Positions 12,901 through 25,595 are shown, counted from the first letter of the stretch. The stretch is DNA of 64,000 bases from Chlorophyllum brunneum (GCA_963576785.1 OY756143.1:806001-870000); one strand, 5' to 3'. The notes: generated by a model from the sequence alone, not told the origin. Made by a program: numbers and translations.

Positions 12901-13909
12901 TGGATGTCGTTAACGTCAATGAGAAGAATAGCTTTTTGGCTCATTCAAGCTGTTTAATAGACAGCTGGTTGTCTCTGATGTGAAGGGGTGAGAGTGTAAT
13001 CAGTGGGCGCAGGGTTTGGAACTGGGAGTTAAAGGCAACAATGCGGGACTGCGATTTACTCGCAGGTTTTTTTTTGCCTCGTCGTTCGGGACCTTATGTT
13101 TTTGGTGTTCGGGGACTATCCCCTTCTCGTGGGCGCTAGAGGTGTGAACAGGGAACTTTAATATCCCTGAACTGAACTGTAGCTCGGTGAAAATACAGTG
13201 TATTTGCTGAAGCGAACGACGATCCTCCTGAAGGGAGAGGGGTTAGAAATAGGAAATATGATGTCATGCGAGTGTGGGATTCCAAGAATATTCCAACAAA
13301 ATAATTGCTGGCTCAGGCCACCGGCGACTGAAGATTAACGACAAGATAGGAGCGTGGCTTTCATTTGGCCAGGAAGAGTAAGGGCTACGAATGTCAGTCA
13401 GCCCGGCGAAGGGTGATATGGCTGTATTTACACCGCGAGTTGGACCAGAAGAGTTCTTTTTTTTCTTAGCAGGGTTCCGTTCGGTGACAGAGAAGGCTCC
13501 ACAGGACGAGCGTCAGAAACGGATGGTGTGTGGAATGTCACACCTTCTTTACGGAGATGGCAGTTGGGATGCCTGCGAATGGAAAATGTCAGAACGGAAG
13601 ATGCCAGCCGTTGGGCTAGATGTCGTATGGGTGGGCGCTGGACACTGGCCGGGGTGTCGTGGTTATACAATGGATATGCATTGTGGACGTGCTGATTGTG
13701 CGACTGTCCCAAACGGTCATTGTCCGGAATTCCCACTCTGACCCTGCACTGGCCCGCCTCGTTGCACCTCTCTTTATAATTCCAATGCCCAGCCCTCCGC
13801 ACTCTCCGCTCGCTTCTTTTCTCGCCCTTCGTCTTTCACGCACTGTCTCTTCGCTGCTACTCTCATTCTGCAAGATCTCTGCTCTGCTCTACTTGTCTCC
13901 TAATTGCCT
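9919..13909 (+). other. 4-kb stretch without a recognisable gene
   Basis: No reading frame here resembles a known protein and none can be extended through plausible splices. The first 600 bp are pyrimidine-rich with scattered CA tracts, as expected for a 3' region and nearby promoters. From about 10.9 to 12.5 kb the sequence is AT-rich and contains weakly repeated blocks. The last 200 bp before 13,910 are CT-rich and are probably the leader of the ankyrin gene. Candidates for content are long regulatory sequence, a non-coding transcript or an old decayed gene; nothing in the sequence decides between them. Confidence 0.5.
11220..11700. repeat. Degenerate direct repeat, roughly 300-bp period
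   Basis: Two blocks resemble each other. About 11,260-11,335 has GGAAATGAAAAAAAT, then a T-rich run, then GACATAAAAGCGAG and GATAACATT. About 11,557-11,638 has GGAAATGAAAAAAAAT, then a T-rich run, then GGCATAAACTCG and GATAACATT. A GGAGATGAA word recurs about 80 bp after each. The copies are heavily diverged and the edges are vague. Confidence 0.35.
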
Positions 13910-16900
13910 ATGGCTTCTCCCCGCCTTGCTAACCCTTATGATTTGCATCGCGCTGCACTGGACGGCGACGATGAAGCTGTCTTTCATGCCCTCGAAACAG
14001 GTGCCGACGTCAATGCTCTCGATGACGAGGGCCGAACTCCAATCATGTGCGCCGTCGCAGGCGATCGGTGTGTTCCAGTATGTCCGAGGCATCGACTACT
14101 AGACTAACCCTTTTGTGTCAGGTGGCAGGAAATTGACGCGTCCGACGCGTCATTCATGACTTCCAAACGTCTCAATGCCATCCGGATCATGCTTCGCCAT
14201 CCTCAAGTATCCCTCCACTGCCTAAACGCGCCTCACACAGCCGCAAATGGTGTTATTCCTCTAAGCATGGCCGCCTGGCTAAATTTTCCCGAGCTTGTGC
14301 AACTCCTACTCGAAGAAAGCATGGATACTGTTGCAGTGGACGGCCTCGATGCTCACGGAGCTACTGCGCTCATGTGTACGTATCTCAGACCGCACGGTTA
14401 TCATCCTTTTTCCATTTCTCCAAACCCTGCTGTGTTGGTGCCTAGGGCCCTACCACTTCATATAACGTTGATTGACACCGCCTCCATCCCTTACCGTATG
14501 GCCACCCTCAGCTAACTTCTTGGAACTTCTAGATGCCTCACGTGACAGTAGCCTCAAGGTCGTCCAACTTCTCGTACGTACCGCTGTTCTGGCATACCCT
14601 GGAGTGTGGCCCTAACCTGGCTTTCAGCTCTCCCATGGCGCACGACCCGACCTCAGGGATTGTAATTTCCGCTCACCAATTCAATACGCGATTCCCCATC
14701 CTCAAATCCTCTGGCTCTGTGAGAGTATTCTCCGGCGTCACCGTTGGCGCGAGAGCCAGGTATGACCCTCCTTTGAATATCCCTTTTTGGTATGATACTG
14801 ATCGGCGAGCTGCAGTCTACGGATAGCGTTAAGCTGTCAATTAACGCTTGCACAGAATCAACGATAGAACACCTTCTCTCCGTTGCCCGATGTTCTCTTC
14901 CCTCATTCAACCAAACCCCTTCTGGCACACTCGTTGATCCCCCACCACAAAATATCTTCGCTCTTGCACCCCTCTCACGATCAATCAAGACCCTTGTATC
15001 AACACTGACCGATTCTCCCGACATTTCTTTCCTCCAATCTATTCTCTTTTCTCCTGCCCTACCTACAAACTCCCGGCCATCAGTCTACCCTCTCTCTGTC
15101 CCCATTCTCGTAAACAAACCTGATGAACGAGGATGGAGCGCAATTCACCACACCTGTTCTTTCGCCGTTCTCGGTTCTCCCTCTAAATCCTCTTCCCCCA
15201 GTGGCAAAATCCCCGAAATAGAAATTCTAGATATGCTTTACCTTGCTGGTGCCGACATCTCTCTCTTTACGACGGAGGAACACTACACGCCGCTCCATAT
15301 CCTTGCCAAAACATCCACTTCCGTGCCGTCTACTATATCGCCGGTGGTAAAAGAACAAATCCGAGAGTTCATCGCCCATCTCGTGCGCGATCTCGGTGCG
15401 CCCCTAGGTGCACGCGACAAGGACGACGAGACTTGTTTACACGTGGCTGCCGAATATGGTGCTAATAAGCATGTGCTAGATATCCTCTTGGATCTGGATC
15501 GTGTCATGAATGATGGCCGGGTATCCAAGATGAAAAATGCGAGGGGGTTCCTGGCGGCTGATCTTGCGGCCACCGAAGAATTGAAAAACTCGTTTGCGAT
15601 CATGAAAGAGAAGATGGATATGGCCACTATCCGCCGTGGTTCTGTATCTTCGGCGCTCTCGGACAACACTATTCGTGGATCCGAGAAACATGCTTCATTG
15701 GCGACTGGAGCTGTTGATGAATTTGGTGTTCCGCAATCATGTTCTCCTTCCGCTGAGGACGCTTCCGATCCTCTGGATATTGACCCGACGGAGAAAGCGT
15801 GTGCATTACTTGCGCATATGCACACGAATGTACCCACTCAATACACCCTTGACCAAATGGATCTCCTTGCTGCGGTACTTGTCAAGTACTTCCAAGCGAG
15901 GATCGAGGGTGCTAAAAAGGAGGTGGATGCTGCGAAGAGGAGAAGGGAAACTGTGAATGCCAACGCATGCGCTCTCGGTGCTTCATTATGTTCGCATAAC
16001 CGGTCTCGGAGTGGTGATGCCGCACGTACGTCAAAGGGGAAGAAGTGGAAAAATAGGGAATCAGAGGATTCGCAAATGACACGAGTCAGCTCAACTTCGG
16101 AGGATGGCAGTGTTGGCCGTGGTATCACCTATGTTAACGTCGCGACGCAGACTGCTGTGGGGATCGGAAAGAATGAATTCGCGACGGTTAGAGGACAACA
16201 GGGGTGGACGGAGTGGTTTGAGGGGTTGATCCATGCGGAAGAGGGCACGATAAAGAAGAAGAAGGACAAGAAGGATAAAGTCAAGCTTGACGGTCTTTAC
16301 GCGAGCGCCAGTGTTGGGGAGTTTGGGATAGTTGACAGAGACAAAGGGGAGAAGGAGAAGAAAGAGAAGGGAACGGTTTCGAATGCGCATAGACTCAAGA
16401 ATTGGTGGAAGAAGATGATTGTCGCGCATGATCAGCCTCATAGCCCCAAATCCACTGGCAGGTCGAAGTCAAACGAAAAAATTACCTCGCCGTCGATGAC
16501 GCAGCTTGTCTACGAGATCCAAGACCCTGCTCTCTGTCCTGTCGGACGTGAACTCAAGATGACCCGCCCTTCTGCGTCCTTCAGTTCACTGGCTCTCACT
16601 GATGACGGTAATGACATACAGCTGTTATCGCCAACCATGAAACAACCTGCGACGCATTTGGCAGAGTGTGCTGAAAGGGAGGGTGAATGGACGATTGCGC
16701 AGGCATTGAGGACTGCTCCTATTGTTCTGGCTGCTGCGGGAAAGGATTTGGAGAGGATTGATGTATATTTGAAGAATGCGGAGGAGCACTTGAAGGCTGC
16801 TGATGCGAGTGTTGAGAGAGTGGGTAGAGTATTGAAGAGGGCCCTCAAGGTTTGTTGCTATCCACCCTCGTTTCACCGGTTTTTGCTGATAGAATTGTAC

Positions 16901-17365
16901 TTGCTTATCTAGAAACGTCGCGCGATCATAGATGAACTTTCACATTCGCGGACATCGACGCCTACACCCTTGAACACGAGGAACGCTAACCTCACACCAG
17001 AACGTCAACCTCGCACTCCCGAAGGCTCGCCCAATTCACCTAGTTCCCCAGGATCTCCAGGATATCTGGGTTACACACTCTCACTCTCCCTTCGACCAAG
17101 TTATTCCTCCATTTCTTCCCTCGCGTCTGACTGGTCCGTATCTGCAACTTCGACCGGGACAAATTCAGTGCCTGGTGCTACTGCCTTTAACCCAAATCAG
17201 GATGTTCACGATGATGATGATGAGACGCGCACGATGCGTAGGCTCTTGTTGAGACGTATTGAGGCAAGGCTGGGAGCGGCGTATGATGAAGTCGATCGTG
17301 TTGTTAATTGGATCTCGATTGTTCAAGACGTGGTTGGCGGAGTGAAGAGGAGGACCTATCTCTGA
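13910..17365 (+). CDS. Large ankyrin-repeat protein with coiled C-terminal part
   Basis: The start at 13,910 (MASPRLANPYDLHRAAL) opens directly into ankyrin repeats: DGDDEAVFHALETGADVNALDDEGRTPIM, then AANGVIPLSMAAWLNFPELVQLLLEE and VDGLDAHGATALM. Short exons encode SLKVVQLL and SHGARPDLRDC. The long exon from 14,817 has further repeats (DERGWSAIHHTC, EILDMLYLAGADISLF, HYTPLHILA, DDETCLHVAAEYGANKHVLDILLDL). After that come a polar segment, a long charged helix (YFQARIEGAKKEVDAAKRRRE), a Lys-rich stretch (KKKKDKKDKVK) and helical repeats near the end. A last intron at about 16,852-16,912 joins the C-terminal exon ending KRRTYL. Ankyrin repeats mediate protein binding. I see no enzymatic domain and no DNA-binding domain of the Swi4/Mbp1 type, so the partner and pathway are unknown. 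Confidence 0.8.
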
Positions 17366-18001
17366 TGGGAACGAAGATGGTGAGGATGAGTGGGAGAAGG
17401 GATAATCGGATGGATGAAAAAAAGATTATGACATGACCAAAAAAAAAAAACAGACCAAGGTGTACTATCAAGTCAACCTACCGTTCTCGGCCCACGAGTT
17501 TCAAAAACGCAACTTTCGCTTTTTCGCTTTTCTTTGGTCTTTAATCCACTCGTGGAAATTGTTTTTGTGTGTGTGCGGTATTTTCGGTTTCCCCATTTTC
17601 ATTTGTTTGTTTGTAAATTTATTGTATCTATAGACGTACGCAACCACTCATGTCATGTCTTCTCCCTCGTCATCATACTTGTTGTGCTTGTTTCTTTTTC
17701 TCCTTCTTTTTCTCTTCGTGGCATACATACAACAATCTTGCATTTTTCACGTTCCCCTGCATTCAACACTCATGATTCGTATTTCACAGCAATCACCAAT
17801 CCGCTTCATTCTAGCTACTCTTATTACCCACGTTACTAGTTTAATGGTAATGGGGTTTCTTGTATATATTGCTTATAGTGTATCATAGACATCGCCTTCC
17901 TTAGAAATGAAGGAAAATCAAAACTCAATTCCATGACACCATGTAGTAACAAATCAGGACGCAGGAAAACAAACGAAGGGGTATGATATAATACTAGCAA
18001 C
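17366..18001. other. Convergent 3' region between the ankyrin gene and VPS39
   Basis: About 640 bp of T-rich and A-rich sequence, including an A10 run near 17,440. The two flanking genes converge here. It presumably holds both polyadenylation regions; no gene is recognisable. Confidence 0.5.
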
Positions 18002-21000
18002 CTAAGCCCTATTCTCGTTAAGCTTTCTTGAGAAAGCCTCCCGACATTGATAATGCGTAACCTCACCACTACGATAAAGAATAAGTTGCAGCCTCCAGAT
18101 ATCGAATCCTATCAAACACTCACCGAGGTGCATGCACAGCAATAACGCTATTCCCTATCCTCTTATGACAATGCGGGCATCTGAAAGAACCACCATACTC
18201 ATCAGCATCTTGAATTGCCCAAAGCACAAAAAGATACTCACATCCTAGTATCAGTCACTCTCACTCTCCTCATCTGCAACACCATCAACCGCCTCGCAAC
18301 CTGATCACTTCTCGCTTTGCTCACATGTCTCACAACCCTCGTATCGAAAATCGGCGCACGCAACGCCTCAATCAAGAACGCTCGTACATCCTCTGCCGTT
18401 ACAAGTGGAGGAAGCAAATTGAGCGTCTCAACTGGATCTAGACGTGGATTGTGTCGGGACATAAGGTCTAAGGCAGGTTGAAGGAGATCGGTGGTGGCTG
18501 GGGGTTTAATTGTAGGTCTAAGGTAAATCCGGAGGAGGGTTAGGAAGACGGAGGATGTAGGTGAGTTGGGTTGGTAGATGCGTTTGCAGTATCTGATGCC
18601 CGTGTATGTCAGCAGAAAAGGGCGTATGGAAAATATGGACTTACTCCTCGGCTTTGAGGTAATCTTGGAGGCGATAAACGTAGAGCTCAAGCGCTTGGTC
18701 ATGCCGACCTAATCGTCCAAGTAGAATCGCACGAGCCTCATACAAGTCTTCCACAATACACTCGTGAGGACCAGGAAGGCAATTTTTTGGGGGGGAGATA
18801 CGTACCGGTCGGCGACAAGATGCCATACAACCTATCAACCCCGATTTTATCATTTGTATTCAAGAAATTGAGTAACTTTGCGTAAACTTCCATCCGCGTT
18901 TCTGTAAAGACCCATTTCCATAACCCCCCGGACTTGTTTAACCAGAGCGCGTAAGTACTTACTGTCCTCGCTCCTTCGTTTGGCGTTGAGTGTCATACTA
19001 ATATATAGTTCTGCTAACCTATCGTGGAACTCGAGCGACTCTTCATGTCTTTCCTCGATGATATACTCGAGGTACTTAGCGCAAATCTTTGGGTCAATGC
19101 CTTCAAGGTAGTTGGCGACAGCTCGGTGTGGTAGCTCGACATCTTCAGAGAGGAAGATCTATCCCAACGTCATGTAAATGATATTGCTGCACGAAAAGTG
19201 GCACAGGGCGTACCTCAAATCCCATATCGGCATCTTCTTCGAAGATCCATCTGGAGTACTGGAATATATGATCCAGGTATTCCGGACCTAGTTTCTGGAG
19301 GTAGGTGATTGAAGGACGCAGCTTGTCTTCCATGTCTGATGCCTTCTCACTCAGGCTACGAACAACCTAATTATCAGCAATGCAGCAGTATTAGGCATAA
19401 ACACTCACTCTCTGAGCAGTTGTAACGCCTTCGCATGCATCTTCTTCCCATAATACAAATCCTTCAACTCTGAAAATCGCTACCATACCACAAACATCAG
19501 CCGACCATAATCCAAACCCCCGGACAGCCAAAACACTCACCTGATGGCCCCTCAAATCCTCTTCAACCTCACTAACCTCACACCAATTCGGTAATCGACA
19601 AAACGAACTCAATAACCCGGGTCGAATAACAATATACGACTTATACAACGCCGTATCCACCACTTGAGCAAATCTCAACAACTCTTCCGGAGTCAACACG
19701 CTCAACGGGGCGTTGGGTAAAGCGAAGAGTTCGGCGATGGGCACCTCCGATAGCGGTTTATGTTCGTCATATTGATTCTGTGGTGTGATGTTGACGGAAG
19801 CGAGTGCCGTGCCTAGTTTGGTGCGCCTGTCAACGAGATAGCCAGTGAGTGTTTCTATAGAGCGATGAAAGTCATCTAAACATATGAGAAGCAGACGAGT
19901 CAATACATAAAATCCCGAAAATGAGTGTTTTTTACCATGAACTGGTCCTCGACGAACACTGTGGACAGATGCAGTATCATCGTCTTTCTCTCTTTCTTTA
20001 TACCCGACACCCAACAATCCCAAGCCAGTACCCTTCAGCCGCTTTATCGTTCCTGTCCCCGCTGTGCTAACACCACCCGGTGGGCCAGTGGTGGCATCCA
20101 ACATCTCTGCCACACTCTTTTCTTGTTTTCCCTCTGTACCTCCCCCTTCATCACTACCACTACTACGCCTCTCAGGTTCCCCACTTGCAGCTCCGGTAAG
20201 AGAAGACGAAGAATCATTCGCAGGAGGTGCAGGGCCACCGTACAATTGAATCCACTCTCTCTGTGGGACTGCCAACCTTCCTGATACGGTTTCAGGGTAC
20301 AAAGCAATAACTTTAGCGGGATTAAAATCGAGCTCAAAGAATGTATCGATGGCCTCCTTGAACATTGATGCGCGGAATTGAGATACAGCATTGAGGGCAC
20401 GTATACGAATGCGCCTTTGTTCCTACGTTCGCGTAAAATCAATTTGTCGGGAGATTAAAGGGAGAAACTTACTTTGTCAGAGAGAGCACTATCTTCTACG
20501 ACACCCAACAATTCCAACGCATCTGCATAGAGACCACTCTCGACGAGCTCATCAATTTGATTAGCCCAAGGACGCATGACGAATTGCCATATTGAACTTC
20601 CTTCTGCCGCGGCCGCCGTTCTGTCCGTAGGAGTCGTGATCACATACAATGGGGATTTGGTCGAGGAAGAGAATAGGGGTATGTGAATTGTGGCATTCTG
20701 TACTAGAGTTGGTTGAGTAGCGGGTGTAGATGTCGTCGCGGTCGGAGTCGTGGCAGTATCAGAGGACGTTGCAGTCGTAGTCGTGGTTGTAGTCGTTGTG
20801 GTAGAAGGGTCGGATGAAGGTGTAGGGAAGGGTATTGAGAAGCTTTGGATTATGTGCGACGAAATTGAGGAGTGAAGTTGGATGACGCTTGTGGGTATCA
20901 CACTTGGCACTTGTTGCGCCGTCTGTGAGCCGCCAGCCGCTGTACCGGGTGTAGCTGTAATTGCAGGGCTCGATGTGGCGGATACATCAAGTGCTTGGGA

Positions 21001-22283
21001 GGGTACCATTCCACCAGGAAACACGGAAAAGACATAGGGCCCGATATACGCTATCTCATCAGGTGAAGCCACCCATTCGATGTTCTTCTCTCTTGAGGGT
21101 TTCCCATCTTTGCCGATGAACATACCTTCATCTACACACACAAAACCCAATCAGTACATATTTCAAGTTCCGCTCAAACAGTCACGCACTATCTTTGCCG
21201 ATCAGCACTTCCCCATCACCAACGAGTGCAATGGTCGGTTTTGCCTTAGCACCAAGACCGAGCGACATATAACCAGTCAAACCACTAAACGCGCCCTTGC
21301 TCATACTTCCCGACGTTGCGGTAGGAAGGGGTAGAGTGACGTCTATGACACTCATGGAAGGGATTGAAAAGATGGCATAGTCCGGTGCATAGGCGAACCC
21401 AGCCATTTCGGCATCAAGAAATGATATGGCGCGAGGTGAATGAGGAAGAGGTGCTTCCTGTGCGGATAAGCATGAGCGAGCGAACGGAAGAAGAGAGAGG
21501 AAAGGCGTACTTTAATTTCCTGAGGTTCACCGTCTTTCCATGTGTATATCACGACCTTTCGTCGACATCCGACCATGAGTTGGGTGATGACGCAGGGGAT
21601 CGATATCGCAGTCGCCGCTGCGTTGGCGGTATCGAAACTGTCTTTCGTCACGCTCCCTGGCAACCCAGCTGCGGCTAGTGTGGGAGTTGCAATATTCGAC
21701 GCGTCCTTTCCGGATCCCGAAGTAGGGGTGGCAGAATATTGTATACTCGTGTGTAGACCAAATGAAAACGCTGCTTTCGCTTTAACGAGTGGTGTGGCAG
21801 GTGCAAATCCGGGTAGTGGGAAAAGTGTCACTGTCATTTCTGTCCGGACAGTACTCGTCAACATTGTAAGTCTATGTTAAATTGGAGAAGACGTACCAGA
21901 GAGAATGACCAATGAGTTGATCTCTTTGATAAACCCCAACTGGTCAATCGACCTCCTTACAAGACTCTTCTTCGTTTCTATGAGCCTCACACCCATTTCT
22001 TCATCCGCATCTCCATCCCCTGTGCACGAATCCGAACGTTAACCAGGCCCACTGGACGACCTATGAACATGAACACACCAGTTACACTATTCACTTCGTA
22101 TATGCATAGATTTCCGGCACTCGTCCCTACGTACAACCTGTCACCTAGATATGCGCAGAAAGGGTAATGTCAGTGACCTTGTGTTCACCAGGAACCGAGA
22201 GCGAAGATACCGTGCTGATACAAAGACTCTGCTTTCTCCTTCAGAGATGTGATGAGAGGTTTAGGTGCTGAGAATGGAGGCAT
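18002..22283 (-). CDS. VPS39: Vps39/Vam6 orthologue, HOPS tethering subunit
   Basis: The start at 22,283 gives MPPFSAPKPLITSLKEKAES, spliced to DRLYVGTSAGNLCIYEV, the opening of the citron-homology (CNH) propeller. Blade motifs follow (ETKKSLVRRSIDQLGFIKEIN, VTLFPLPGFAPATPL, MVGCRRKVVIYTWKDGEP, NIEWVASPDEIAYIGP). After a low-complexity Thr/Ala insert come IDELVESGLYADALELLG and the alpha-solenoid/clathrin-type repeat (DTALYKSYIVIRPGLLSSFC, YYGKKMHAKALQLL, YLQKLGPEYLDHIFQYSRWI, CAKYLEYIIEERHEESLEFH, LGRLGRHDQALELYVYRL). The C-terminus has a zinc-finger-like CPHCHKRIGN followed, after an intron, by THYQC. Vps39 binds the GTPase Rab7/Ypt7 and tethers vacuole and late endosome membranes. Many short introns; no lesion seen. 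The stop lies at 18,002-18,004. Confidence 0.88.
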
Positions 22284-22303
22284 GATATGCGTTGCGCTTG
22301 AAG

Positions 22304-23500
22304 CTACCGCGGCAATATTACACGCGTTGAAGCATTGGCAGACCGGCGACCCTGATAATGCTCGTACATTACATGCAACTCAAACACGGCCAAACAACTC
22401 GTGCTGGACAGTGGGCATGGGTCACCTTTTTGGGCGATGTCAATAATACCAGGGAATGTCTTTTTTAGCAAATTTAAACAATACAAATAGTGAATTGGGG
22501 TAGCCGAGGCAACTGCCAAGGTCTCGTTGACTCGGTCGCGTGCAAGATATGAATTGAACAGTATTCTCACTATACCCTCCAGGTAATCAAAGATTGAAGT
22601 GTAGGGTACAAATGCTCCAACAGCTTTGGCTGGAGACGTGAAGAGGATTGGAGAACTGTACTAGTCACTCCGTTTGTATGTTGCCCGTTCTCCTGTCTGG
22701 CCATGTGAGGGTGGTAGTTATCCCAACCTTTCAGCCACCGCGCCATCTGTTTTTCACGGAGTACCCAAAGTCATTTCCACGGACCCAGAATACCTCACGC
22801 AAACACTGCGAGACCATTGGATCATGACCGGGCTGGGTTTCGTCCGCAAGGGTGAACGAAAGGAATCAATGTCTCGTAATACTAGTGGAATGACTCGCCT
22901 CGACAGCACCGAGGAAGATTTCTTCAGCTCACCTGCAAGAAACTGGAATCGTGTGATTTGGAAGGGTGGGATCAGGAGAAATACCACATGGCCATCTTCT
23001 CGTCCTCAATTGTGAACTAAATAAGTTATGAGTTGAATAACCAATTGAGACGCAGAGGATTTACATTGAACGTGAAGACGCGACAGGGATCATCCTTCAT
23101 GATGTATCTAACCCCGGAGAGTAACTTCCGACGGTTCTTGAATCAAATCAGGGTCAGTCACAAGCTGGGACTGTGGTCTCGGAAAATCCTTCCATCGAAT
23201 GCCACCTGTGTCCGTTTCTACTGGAAGGTCTTCATCACAAAGTAGTTGCACACAACTGGCGACATCTCGTAGTGACGCGACGAAAGCCGTCGAAGTGGAA
23301 AGCTGTCGACACTGCATGTCAACATCTCTCTGTCCATCCCAGCTGTAATAGTCTCTTGAGTATCCGTCATATCACGATCACCGTGGGGAACGTGCCGTGA
23401 TATTGAGGCATTTCTACGGTGGTGATCATTTTTATCCTCCACCAGCCCAGATATAACAGAACTCCGTGGATAGGTCACAGTGGTCATTCGAAGCTTGAGG
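22304..23500 (-). pseudogene. FunK1 kinase pseudogene Z, kinase core deleted
   Basis: Minus-strand fragments follow the family order but are broken. The N-terminus has DTQETITAGMDREMLTCSVDSF, then after a frameshift DVASCVQLLCDEDLPVE and GGIRWKDFPRPQSQL. It jumps directly to the end of an intron and a diverged exon (family form NRQKLVSG), so roughly 250 nt are missing. A copy of the next exon (WYFS-like) and of FLSFTLADE is present. The sequence then skips the entire kinase lobe, including the HRD loop, and resumes with VRILFNSYLARD and TFPGIIDI, which match the C-terminal helical region of copy D (VRILFNSYFARD, AFPGLIDV). It starts just beyond VPS39 and cannot encode a kinase. Confidence 0.75.
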
Positions 23501-23835
23501 AAGGGGAGGAATTAAACGTTTTGCGAACTCGAGATTGGTTCATGGGCGTTGATCACCATTTTCTTCTGAAAAAAACTACCGACTTGAAATAACCAAAAGA
23601 GGATATTTGGCATTGATGTTCTATATGTACGATTATGTGCGAGTGTGTGTGACAGCCCCTTGCTCATGAGCCAAACCCGAACCTTGTCGCAGATTCTTGA
23701 AATGCGAGCTGTAGATTAACTATTCGCTCCAAGTTCTCGCAGAAAGGTAAATCGTGTTACAGATCGAGCACAAACTAACAGTACATGCAGATTTCAACAT
23801 TCATTCACGACCCAACAATTTAAAGCCGTTCACCA

Positions 23836-24185
23836 TCAAGTAAGTTTGACTGTGATGGTGAAAGGAGTGGTTCCAGCAACCTTATTTCCACCGGCAATCT
23901 CAATCTTATCCATGTCATCGTGATTCCAGATGGACCCAATGACAGAGTCATTTGCCTTGAACTCGTATTTGGTGTCGCTTTTTGGGATCTGTATGGAATC
24001 ATCCTTCTTGATCGTGGTGGTGCTGGCAATGGCAGGGTCGACGGTCAAGCTCGTGTTCCCGCCGTATTTGAGAGTTACAGCCTTGCCGTCATCAGAAACA
24101 GCAAGTCTGTGGACCTCGTTTCAGTCTGCTGAAAAGACAGGAGGGAATGGAACACACACCGAACTGTTCCAATTGTGTTAGACAT
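23836..24185 (-). CDS. Small hypothetical protein, 98 aa, two exons
   Basis: Exon 1 (24,160-24,185) encodes MSNTIGTV and joins exon 2 (23,836-24,106) across a 53-nt GT-AG intron; the total of 297 nt is an exact multiple of three. The product continues LAVSDDGKAVTLKYGGN, then TTTIKKDDSIQIPKS, IGSIWNHDDMDKIEIAGGNK and a C-terminus TPFTITVKLT. Alternating polar and beta-branched residues suggest an all-beta fold. There is no signal peptide, no cysteine and no membrane segment, so it is probably a soluble cytosolic protein. I recognise no family. A TATAAAG-like box lies about 80 bp upstream. It sits between two dead kinase copies and is the only intact gene in that stretch. Confidence 0.6.
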
Positions 24186-24261
24186 AGTTATTTATCGGCG
24201 TGCTAATGATGGTAGTTGTGGTTTAGGCCCTTGAGCTGGGGAGGGTCAATGGAACCCCACT

Positions 24262-24272
24262 GTCTTTATAAA
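24262..24272 (-). promoter_or_regulatory. TATA-like box of the 98-aa gene
   Basis: On the minus strand the sequence reads CTTTATAAAG, about 80 bp before the ATG at 24,185. The spacing fits a fungal core promoter. Confidence 0.4.
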
Positions 24273-24279
24273 GTCGACA

Positions 24280-25590
24280 GAAATCACAAAATCCAAACCT
24301 GGCTCAGCGCCCAAGAAGCCTCGACATAACCCAGGAGATGTCCTTGCAGTCATGCATTCAAGAATGCCACTCGTGATATGTCTGTTCCATGAAGTCTGTC
24401 ATGTTCTCAATCACAGAGAAGCTGTAATGCCATGCGCACCGAGTGAGATATTCCGTTCTTGACGGCAGTAGTTAACTGAATTGGAAAGGTGAATGAGCAA
24501 TATTAGACGCTTTCTCAAGCAACAGGCGCTGAGATTAGAGGTCAAGCGCTGATGCAGTGGATGCCGATAACCTCTCAGCGGATAAGGAAGCGGCTGACTT
24601 TTCTTTATAACGACATTCTATGTCGACCCCAGTTTTTTCGTGATAGCCGCTGTTCATGGATCCATGGAGATCGGGGCGCCTAGTCGGACATTAGGGTCCA
24701 CCGCTTCTAGATAGCAGGTGCTGTAGAACACTTTAGAACTTGAAGCGGTGATATGTCTCCTATTCGACGGGATATGGGGATATATACTTGTCACACCCGT
24801 ATTCTTGGAGTGGAGCTTTAGGGATCTAATCCTTACAAAGGCAGCTGAGTGTCAAGTTTTGAGTCTGGGACACTTCTTGGGTGAATCCGGAGCAAGGCTC
24901 ACAGCACATCTAAGTTCAAATGGATATAGAGCTTATAATAACTTGAAAAAGTCTCGCATTCGGAACTTTTTGTACTGTGATTCACGTCTGAATTATCTTG
25001 ACGCCTAGATGGAATCACAGCCTCAGCCTACGATCAATAAAGATATGTGCCCAAACGCAATCTCAACGGATGTAGCCTTAAGAGCATTTCCATCGGAATT
25101 CGACAAGGCAAGTGACCAACTGCGATAACGTCAAAATGGCATCACTGTATATCAGTCATTTTGAGAAAATACCTGTTTCCACACAATCTCCTTTCCACAC
25201 ATGACCCACCCCACTCTATCAGAAGCGTCTGACTTGGTCGTCTCCAGTCCTCTTGCGTCGTTTAGGTGCATTAGCAATGAGGATATTGAAGTCAATTTCT
25301 GTTGGGTTTCATCCTGAATGAACCGTTTTCCGAACGGGCGTCCCGGTAACCGGGATTTCCTTCAAATTCTCTCAGGAACGCCCCATAATTGTCGACACGC
25401 AATCCTTTCATCCAGTGAAAGGGGGACCAGATTCCTCCCTACCTGATGTACCGAGATAGAACACGGATGGAATCATCCGGATGGCGGGAGCATTGTTGCT
25501 CGCTGTCATGCCTTTCCGGCCTCCCGATCATAAGCCACTACCTGTACAAGCACGTCTTTGGGGAGAGGTGGGGAACTTCTAATACACGGA
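24280..25590. other. Intergenic stretch without recognisable gene
   Basis: No reading frame resembles a known protein. The one longer open frame (24,748-25,008, plus) has no homologous look and no splice context. The last 150 bp belong to the 3' flank of kinase copy A. A perfect 15-bp palindrome, TCCCGGTAACCGGGA, lies at 25,341-25,355. Confidence 0.45.
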
Positions 25591-25595
25591 GAGTA

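Noticed and set aside
13391..13741. 116-codon open frame upstream of the ankyrin gene
   Set aside because: Composition is unlike neighbouring genes, the opposite strand is equally open, and it fits no splice model with the ankyrin gene.
20700..20830. Thr/Ala low-complexity repeat in VPS39 as a microsatellite locus or separate gene
   Set aside because: It is a continuous in-frame insert within the VPS39 coding exon between propeller and solenoid segments; such inserts are common in basidiomycete proteins.
24748..25008. 86-codon open frame on the plus strand
   Set aside because: No family resemblance, no splice context or core promoter seen; probably chance in a decayed region.
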